From Rhizopus arrhizus (taxonomy: Eukaryota > Mucoromycota > Mucoromycetes > Mucorales > Rhizopodaceae): 64,000 bases of DNA. Shown here piece by piece: positions 57,837 through 64,000 of the stretch (positions are counted from its first letter, which is position 1; every line of letters starts with the position of its first letter). The stretch covers positions 868,001 through 932,000 of the forward strand of contig JAKZZE010000022.1 of the NCBI GenBank assembly GCA_024220505.1. Reading direction: 5' to 3'. The translations under genes and the position numbers were made by a program. Below the pieces are notes generated by a model that saw nothing but the letters and a program-made list of their open reading frames with translations, was not told where the DNA came from and did not search any database.

Positions 57837-59813
57837 TTATTTTATTTCTATTTTATTTTTATTTTCATTTTTATTTTTATTTTTATTTTCCTTTTTTTCT
57901 TTTTTATTTTCTTTTTGCGCAGCATCACCCCCACCCAGCATGAACTCATTATTCAAGCAAGGTTCATACAGTCTAGAAAGTAAATCTGGTAATTGATTGA
58001 GAATTCCTTGTATGTGAATCACATCAAAGTTGAAATCTAATAAAGTTTCTAACCAGCCTATCATCATAGGGTTTGCTTGTTCTTGGGTATGTAAATACAT
58101 TAAAGCCTTGTGGTCAGTACGTAATTCAAATTTATTTCCCCATAAAAACTCACGATATTTTTCTAGTGCAAACACTACCGCGTACAGTTCACGTTTAGTT
58201 GTATTCCACTTACGTTGAGAGGGTGACAAAGATTTAGATGCAAATGCAATATGTAAAGTTCTATTCAGCTCATCTCTTTGGGTCAATACTGTACCAACAC
58301 CATATTGTGAGGCATCAGTAGCCACATAGAATTTTTTGGATAAGTCTGGAGTGTGCAACAGTGTCTTTGATTTCAGAATCTCTTTTAAAGCAATGAATGC
58401 ATCAGTATGTTCTTGTGTCCAGTTGTTCTCTACATCAGGATCATTACGAAGTCTGTCGATAGGTGCAGCTACACGAGAGATTAAAGGTATAAAGTCTCTC
58501 ATATATGATACAATGCCCATTAATCGCATTACTTCTTTTTTATTGCGTGGTATAGGCCAACTATCGATGTTTGTTAAGCGGCGTGGATCTACTTTGATGA
58601 TACCACCACTCTCAACTACAAATCCTAAAAGATAGATTGATCGTTGATACCAACTGCATTTCTTTACATTGATTTTTAGGTTGACGGAAGTTAATCGTTC
58701 AATCACCTTTTTTACATTCGAAGCATGGTTTTCAGCTGTTCCTTTAATTACACAGTCATCAACATAGGTCTCGATAAAATCCATATCTGCAAAGAGTATT
58801 TTCATCACTTTACAGAATATTGCAGTAACTGTTTTTAGACCGAAACAACATCCTTGGAAGGTATATGTTCGATTCTTAAATTGGAAGGAGAGTTTGTGTT
58901 GATCTTTAGGGGCTACAAGGAAACTATTGTATGCATTCTTCAAGTCAATCTTAGTGAATACTTCACCACCAGCTAAGTTATCAAATATGCTTCTTATTTT
59001 TGGAACAGGATATACGACATCAGGGATTAGTTTGTTGATACCACGAACATCTAAACATACTCTGTGGCTCGTTATCTCATTGTTCTCATCTTTCTTTGGT
59101 ACCATTAATAAAGGACTATTAAATGATGTGTTAGCGCGGTTCTCTTTGATGATACCTGCTTTTATCCATTCATTTATTTGCTCTTCTAATTCAGGCATTT
59201 GTCGGTGAGCAATTGGATATTGTCTCTTAAAGGACTTTGCTCCCTTTTCCATTGGTAATTCTACTACAGATTCTGGTACTGTGCAGAAAGATCCAGCAGG
59301 AATATTTTGATTGTCATCAATTGCACTCTGGATATAAGCCATGAATTGCTTTTGTTGATCTTCGGTACCATAGGGCGAGTTGTTAGGTTCAATCTCATTA
59401 TTAGCGTCAAAATTCATATTAAGAAATTGTGCGTCTTCTTTTAATCTATTCGAATAATCATCTTCATTACCTGGGTACTTGTATGCTACTCCAGTGAGAC
59501 CGATATTCATTTTTCCGAGAACATCAGTTCCAAGCAAGACATCAAATTCTTGTGTCATTGTCTCATTAAAATTTACAACTTCAAAAGAATGTTTAAAAGA
59601 GATGTTATTCATATATGTTAAAGTGAGAGGATCAGTTTGTCCAATTCGTTTACAATTATTATCTGAAGACAAAAAATTTAAAGAACCATTTACAGAATTC
59701 ACTTTGTCAATATTCAATTTATTATTCAAACAAATTTTTGATATACAAGTGATATCACTGCCAGTGTCAATCTTTCCAATTAATTTCTTGCCCTCTATTA
59801 ATATAGGAGTCAA
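57837..59813 (-). CDS. Element B protease, RT and RNase H
   Basis: Open frame of 658 codons. Protease KIDTGSDITCIS near the start, RT with YVDD in ETYVDDCVIKGT, RNase H ATDASQYGVGTVLTQ and TKRELYAVVFALEKY. The frame ends in a Lys/Asn/Glu-rich run encoded by an (A)nT-type microsatellite (57837-57910), where the shift to the integrase frame occurs. The start at 59813 is only the first ATG after an in-frame TGA; the same frame continues back into gag. Confidence 0.92.
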   Translation of the reverse strand: MTPILIEGKKLIGKIDTGSDITCISKICLNNKLNIDKVNSVNGSLNFLSSDNNCKRIGQTDPLTLTYMNNISFKHSFEVVNFNETMTQEFDVLLGTDVLGKMNIGLTGVAYKYPGNEDDYSNRLKEDAQFLNMNFDANNEIEPNNSPYGTEDQQKQFMAYIQSAIDDNQNIPAGSFCTVPESVVELPMEKGAKSFKRQYPIAHRQMPELEEQINEWIKAGIIKENRANTSFNSPLLMVPKKDENNEITSHRVCLDVRGINKLIPDVVYPVPKIRSIFDNLAGGEVFTKIDLKNAYNSFLVAPKDQHKLSFQFKNRTYTFQGCCFGLKTVTAIFCKVMKILFADMDFIETYVDDCVIKGTAENHASNVKKVIERLTSVNLKINVKKCSWYQRSIYLLGFVVESGGIIKVDPRRLTNIDSWPIPRNKKEVMRLMGIVSYMRDFIPLISRVAAPIDRLRNDPDVENNWTQEHTDAFIALKEILKSKTLLHTPDLSKKFYVATDASQYGVGTVLTQRDELNRTLHIAFASKSLSPSQRKWNTTKRELYAVVFALEKYREFLWGNKFELRTDHKALMYLHTQEQANPMMIGWLETLLDFNFDVIHIQGILNQLPDLLSRLYEPCLNNEFMLGGGDAAQKENKKEKKENKNKNKNENKNKIEIK

Positions 59814-59855
59814 AAGTTTAAATGGATTAGTATCTTCATCTTCAGTTTTTTTATT

Positions 59856-61238
59856 TCATAATGCCTTACAGTCATATGAGTGATTTTCAGCTTCTGTCAT
59901 ATCATGATCATGATCATTTTCTTCATTTGCAGTACGAACAATGGCATAAATTGACTTGTCCGAATCTCTTGGATTTTTTGGATCGACATGAAGTTTTCTT
60001 TTATAGTCTGCATATTCTTGACAATGATGGCCATGAGACCAACTTCTACCGCAATAGCGACAGGGTTTACTTGTGCTTGCCTTATGAGGAAAATTTTTAT
60101 TGCCATAATATTTGTTGTTTATGGTCGACGCAGCATCATTTTTCTTTTTTGTTTTACTATAGCAATCATCTTCATTGTGATTTGCAGCTGTACCACCATG
60201 TCTTGAACAAAAGAAAGCACCAGACGAACCATGACCTTTGTTTCTTTTTTGAACACTGAAAGGACCAGCATTTGTGTGGATTCTTTTACTACCACTGGCG
60301 ACATTGGCATAGGATGCTCCTGAATATGTTCTCGGGTCATCTCCTAGCAAATTTCTTGCTATTTCAGCAGCTCTCTCTACAGTCCATGGTATGTTCTTAT
60401 TTTCTTTTAAAACAAAAGCTGTCTTACACTTCTCAAGAACAGGTTCAGAGAATGATGCTTTAAATCTAGCAGCTACCATAGGATCATTTTTATTTGCCCC
60501 AGCCTCAATACAAGTGCTTAAAAATCGGGTCATATACGAGGAGACAGATTCATTTTTATTCATGGTCATTGTGAATAAACGATGCATAGCATCTGTTCTA
60601 GCATTATCAGTCAAGAATTTGTTTGTAAATACAATTCTAGCTGTATTCCATGTATCACATCTTTTGAGCTCTTTCTCGATCCAATCATCATGGTCGAAGG
60701 CCAAAGAAACAGGGAGATACCGGCGCCAAACCTCTTGAATGTCCAAGGCAGCAGAATAGATAACCTTTTCAAAGGACCGCAAAAAGTGTTCGACAGATTC
60801 ATAACATTTCTCACCAGGAAATGGGACATCAGGCCAAGAGGAGAGTTGAAACTTGGGTATATCATTTTGGGTCAAACGCAAACCAATTTCCTTCTTGACA
60901 GGAGTGATTACAGGAGAAACAAATTTACCAGAGAGAGCAAGCAACTGTGCACCATATTTTCTCATCTTTTTAAACGCCAAGTCTGCTTGTTCTTCTTCAC
61001 CAGCCATTATATGTTTTTGATATAACCGAGCAGATTCTTCCTTTTTATACCTTATGAGTTTTGAAACTTCAGCATCAATGTCATCATGATCAGAGGTAAT
61101 TTCATGCGCATTGGCATTTATTTTTGGGGTTACTTCAGAGCCATCTTCAGTAAGAGAGGGGTCTTGACTTGCTTGTTCGATCTCCATATCGGATGGATCA
61201 TGCTCCATGGGTCGATCTTCTTGTTTAGGGCTTTCCAT
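59856..61238 (-). CDS. Element B gag
   Basis: 460 aa, MESPKQEDRPMEHDP. Acidic N-terminus, then a capsid-like region (QLSSWPDVPFPGEKCYESVE), and a Cys/His motif CRYCGRSWSHGHHC that matches the knuckle of element A. It ends at TGA (59856-59858), after which the frame stays open into pol (NKKTEDEDTNPFKLLTPILI). Either a readthrough stop or a disabling mutation. Confidence 0.9.
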   Translation of the reverse strand: MESPKQEDRPMEHDPSDMEIEQASQDPSLTEDGSEVTPKINANAHEITSDHDDIDAEVSKLIRYKKEESARLYQKHIMAGEEEQADLAFKKMRKYGAQLLALSGKFVSPVITPVKKEIGLRLTQNDIPKFQLSSWPDVPFPGEKCYESVEHFLRSFEKVIYSAALDIQEVWRRYLPVSLAFDHDDWIEKELKRCDTWNTARIVFTNKFLTDNARTDAMHRLFTMTMNKNESVSSYMTRFLSTCIEAGANKNDPMVAARFKASFSEPVLEKCKTAFVLKENKNIPWTVERAAEIARNLLGDDPRTYSGASYANVASGSKRIHTNAGPFSVQKRNKGHGSSGAFFCSRHGGTAANHNEDDCYSKTKKKNDAASTINNKYYGNKNFPHKASTSKPCRYCGRSWSHGHHCQEYADYKRKLHVDPKNPRDSDKSIYAIVRTANEENDHDHDMTEAENHSYDCKAL

Positions 61239-61285
61239 AGCAGTTTACCAGGGTAGGAACCAGAAGGATGATTAATTTTAAAAAA

Positions 61286-61745
61286 TGTTTTAATCGCAAG
61301 ATTAAATAAAAAATTAAACAAAAAAACAATAGCAGCAATATAAAATTAAAATCCTTCTTTATTGCAGATTTCTTTATATTGCGAAAAGGCCTCGCTTTAT
61401 GGATAAAAAGTTGGCATCTATTTATATTCTTTGTGAGCGTAGATATAAAAGATATGGACTCGGTCACGATGTCGTGCTGAAGAACCAATGATTAAGCTAA
61501 AGCTTGTCGATGTTCTAATATATGCATCTGAAATTGAACAATAGAAATAATAACCAGTCAATTAACTTTGATCTAATTACTTTTGGGGTTGACAATTGAT
61601 TAGACTCTCTAGGATGACAGATATTGATCTTATTGTTCTAAATTTGGAAAAGTGTGGAATTGTTCAATCATAGTTTAATCTTTTGTGTATCGTTATTTAT
61701 TTTAATACAACTGATATCATATAGAAAATAACTATGTTTACAACA
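61286..61745 (-). repeat. 5' LTR of element B
   Basis: 460 bp, same as 55670-56129 by eye; the gcagt duplication follows at 61746. Confidence 0.94.
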
Positions 61746-62805
61746 GCAGTAATACTCGCCTTAAAGAGGTGAAGCTTTGGGTCGTCTTCTTTTTGGGTCT
61801 AGCTCAACTTGGTCATGGCCGAATGGAATGAGTAAAGTCAATGTGAAAGAAATTCGAGAAAATGAAAGATGTCTGTTGGTGACCTGGGGGGTCGGTAGCG
61901 AGTCGATGACGGGGTGTAAGAAATCTGGGTTTGATTTCGGTGTTGTCTCGGCGGAGCTTCAACAGCATTGATCATTGCTCAAAGCTTAAATTTCTTTCCT
62001 TTGATTTACCATTTTTATTCTAGTATTTCCCTGACATGTTTGACGCTAAAATAGTTTATATTGTTCTAAATCTCCTTATGCCACAAAGTTTAGTTTACAT
62101 TTACTCATTCCCATTTACATCATTTCCTTCAATTGTGTTATGTTTGATATCATTTGTTAATTTAGTTTATTTTCAATAATGTATAAAAGAATAACTTATG
62201 CGAATCAATAAACGATACCTTTTTTTGGAAGGCCTAATTTTTCTTGTCTTTGGTTTTCTGTCTGGATAGACAGGGTTATTCTCTCTGGTGAACTGCTGTT
62301 TTCTTTGATAACTCTTAAAATCTAACAAACGAACATCTACCGGTTTCTTTGGTTAACTATTTTCTTATTCCTTCCCTACCCGCAAGTCCTTCACTTTCTT
62401 AGTCTAAACTACCGCGTAATTCACACTTTGACAAAGTCGGATTTTGGTTGATGATCGCCTTTGATACCTTTTTGATTTTTAAAGCTTATTTTGTATTCAA
62501 AAGATGCTCCTTTTCATGGCGATTCGAATGGTATGCTTTTCGGTGTGGTTGGATAACTCTAACAGATGATATTGAAGAAAATGTAAAAGAAAATAAGGGG
62601 TGTTATAGGTAGACATAATAAAATAATAAATTATGCTATAAACCAAACATCTCCAACACTAGCATAGTTAAACCATAAAGATCTGGCGATGAATTATATC
62701 ATAAAGAGTAATAAATGTCTTGCATGTATAATACCAACCTGTTATAGTATTAAGTCTTTGCATAATCTCTTTTATGATCCAATATATTTAGTTGCATTGA
62801 GACTA
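61746..62805. other. Flank between elements B and H
   Basis: The DNA into which B inserted. A 64-codon frame at 61777 (MGRLLFGSSSTWSWPNG) has no recognised domain and may be a host or relic exon. The rest is AT-rich with nothing I can support. Confidence 0.35.
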
Positions 62806-64000
62806 CAGTAGGTGGAAAAATGGTCCGGATGTTCTTAAATTATTCACAAATATCGCTATAGCTTTACCAAATCCCAATCAAATTGAACAAAACAAACATT
62901 ACTTTGAAGAGAAAACATTGCTTTATTTTTAGTAAAAATTTGATATGTCACACAAAAGTTCAAAGGGAGCTACAAATGATCAAATATTTCAGCAACATCC
63001 GGACCATTTTTCAGGGTGTTCCATAATATCTGTTAGTAGTCTGTATATCCCCCTTTTGCTTGAATAACAGCTTTGATTCTATCCCGCATACTGTCAATAT
63101 ACTTTCTACAATGATCTTTTGTAAATCTCGCCCATTGTTCTTCAATTCGATCCCATAATTCATGTACACCTTTAGCTCTGGTTTCATACGCACTTAACCT
63201 TAGCTTCAGGTGATGCCAAACGTGTTCAATCGGGTTTAGATCCGGGCTCTGAGCAGGCCAACTATAAATAGACTTGCTGTCGAAGTTGTTTTCTTCAAAC
63301 CAAGCTTTTGCGACCTTCGACGTATGTTTAGGATCGTTATCCTGCTGGAAGTAGATGTTTTTGGGGTCATAATTGTAGTAATTTAGGGTGTCCATTAGCG
63401 TTGTGTCCAATATATGTACATAGTCCTCTTTCTTCATTGTTCCATCATAGATACGACAAGCGTACCCAGGACCATCGTATGTAATACAGCCCCACATCAT
63501 AACGCTGCCTCCACCTCCTTTTACTGTTAAGTCAAGATGGTGGAATCGAAGCTTATCATCTACTCTCTTCCAGTAGTACTTTACACCGTCTGATCCCCAA
63601 ACATTTACCTTAGTCTCGTCAGAGAATACCATACCACGCCAATCATCTTTTGTCCAATCGTTGTGGGCGTTGGCCCATGCAAGTCGCTTTTTCATATGAA
63701 TAGCCTTTAAAAACGGCTTGCGCTTTTTAATACGGGCCTGGAATCCCATCGATTTTAAAAGTTTTAAGCAAACAGAGTAGCCAATTGCGCATCCAACGTC
63801 ACATAAATATCGTTGTACACCCTTCCCCGTCTTTAATTTACCAGTTATGACTGACCGTCTGATGTAGGACTTGGTTGTAGCAGTAATGTCGGACTTGCGG
63901 CCTGATTTAAGGGGCCCCATGTTAGGAAACCACCTTCGCTTATAGTCGCTGATGATGCTTTTCTTGACTCCAGGCACTCGTTTTATGATGGATGAGTAAG
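62806..64000 (-). mobile_element. Tc1-like element H, cut by window edge
   Basis: Left end at TA (62804-62805), CAGTAGGTGGAAAAATGGTC, with an inverted inner copy (CATCCGGACCATTTTTCAGG) near 62996-63015. This is the same repeat-in-repeat layout as element G. The right end lies outside. Confidence 0.85.
63033..64000 (-). CDS. Transposase of element H (5' end outside window)
   Basis: At least 322 codons, open to the edge (YSSIIKRVPGVKKSIISDYK upstream part), so the true start is beyond 64000. It is close to the element G protein: RGMVFSDETKVNVWGSDGVK, GGGGSVMMWGCITYDGPGYA, IYFQQDNDPKHTSK, WPAQSPDLNPIEHVWHH. I again count 37 residues between the second Asp and the Glu. No stop or shift seen. Confidence 0.92.
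   Translation of the reverse strand, partial: YSSIIKRVPGVKKSIISDYKRRWFPNMGPLKSGRKSDITATTKSYIRRSVITGKLKTGKGVQRYLCDVGCAIGYSVCLKLLKSMGFQARIKKRKPFLKAIHMKKRLAWANAHNDWTKDDWRGMVFSDETKVNVWGSDGVKYYWKRVDDKLRFHHLDLTVKGGGGSVMMWGCITYDGPGYACRIYDGTMKKEDYVHILDTTLMDTLNYYNYDPKNIYFQQDNDPKHTSKVAKAWFEENNFDSKSIYSWPAQSPDLNPIEHVWHHLKLRLSAYETRAKGVHELWDRIEEQWARFTKDHCRKYIDSMRDRIKAVIQAKGGYTDY

Larger units (their letters stand above)
55670..61745 (-). mobile_element. Element B: chromodomain Ty3/gypsy, minus strand
   Basis: 6076 bp with 460-bp LTRs (55670-56129 is the 3' LTR, 61286-61745 the 5' LTR) that look identical, duplication gcagt (55665-55669, 61746-61750), and a purine-rich CTGGGGGAGGATAA before the 3' LTR. Gag, pol and integrase-chromodomain lie in three frames separated by one stop and one shift. 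Source family of the solo LTR at 33942. Confidence 0.94.

Noticed and set aside
59861..60259. Plus-strand frames rich in His/Tyr/Cys
   Set aside because: Antisense to the gag zinc-knuckle region of element B.

Overview
The window looks like nuclear DNA of an early-diverging fungus, most probably a Mucorales-type Mucoromycota. Reasons: AT-rich intergenic DNA, many short introns (about 50-80 nt, GTAAGT-like donors, CTAAC/CTAAT-like branch sites), fungal housekeeping genes, chromodomain Ty3/gypsy elements, abundant Tc1/mariner elements, and an uncharacterised multi-exon family that I associate with Mucorales. The species cannot be named from sequence alone. Protein family calls are from recognition, not from a search.

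Layout. 1-4 kb: NOC4 (ribosome biogenesis) and V-ATPase subunit B, tail to tail. 4-11 kb: two decayed DDE transposase relics, a 10-exon uncharacterised gene with a PD-(D/E)XK-like motif carrying two identical 100-bp MITEs, and a LINE ORF1-like zinc-knuckle relic. 11-17 kb: a BORCS8-like gene, a Yvc1-like vacuolar cation channel and a homeodomain gene. 17-24.8 kb: gene-poor DNA with very old transposon relics. 24.8-25.8 kb: KTI12. From about 26 kb to the end almost everything is mobile DNA.

The 26-42 kb block is nested. A LINE (LINE-1 here) is split by an LTR retrotransposon (element A), a solo LTR, an intact Tc1 element, another solo LTR and a pair of abutting Tc1 elements. Element A is itself split by three solo LTRs. 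Target-site duplications (TSDs) can be read for nearly every event. Taking out each insertion plus one TSD copy restores frame every time: LINE-1 ORF1 becomes 494 codons with two perfect CCHC knuckles, and element A becomes one 1844-codon gag-pol-chromodomain frame.

The 43-56 kb block is the most interesting. A tRNA-Val(AAC) gene has a full-length LINE (LINE-2, ORF1 + endonuclease/RT ORF2) inserted at its 5' end, with a 16-bp TSD covering the first 11 nt of the tRNA and 5 nt upstream. A young Ty3/gypsy element (E, identical LTRs) then landed 6 bp inside LINE-2, 11 bp from the tRNA. A Tc1-like element (G) sits exactly on the LINE-2 ORF1 stop/ORF2 start overlap. The window ends with a chromodomain gypsy element (B, minus strand, TSD gcagt) and a Tc1-like element (H) cut by the window edge.

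Of the host genes, NOC4, VMA2, BORCS8-like, YVC1-like and KTI12 serve ribosome assembly, vacuole/lysosome function and tRNA wobble modification. They show no operon-like link. The rest is a record of successive transposition, with at least two element classes apparently attracted to the same tRNA gene.
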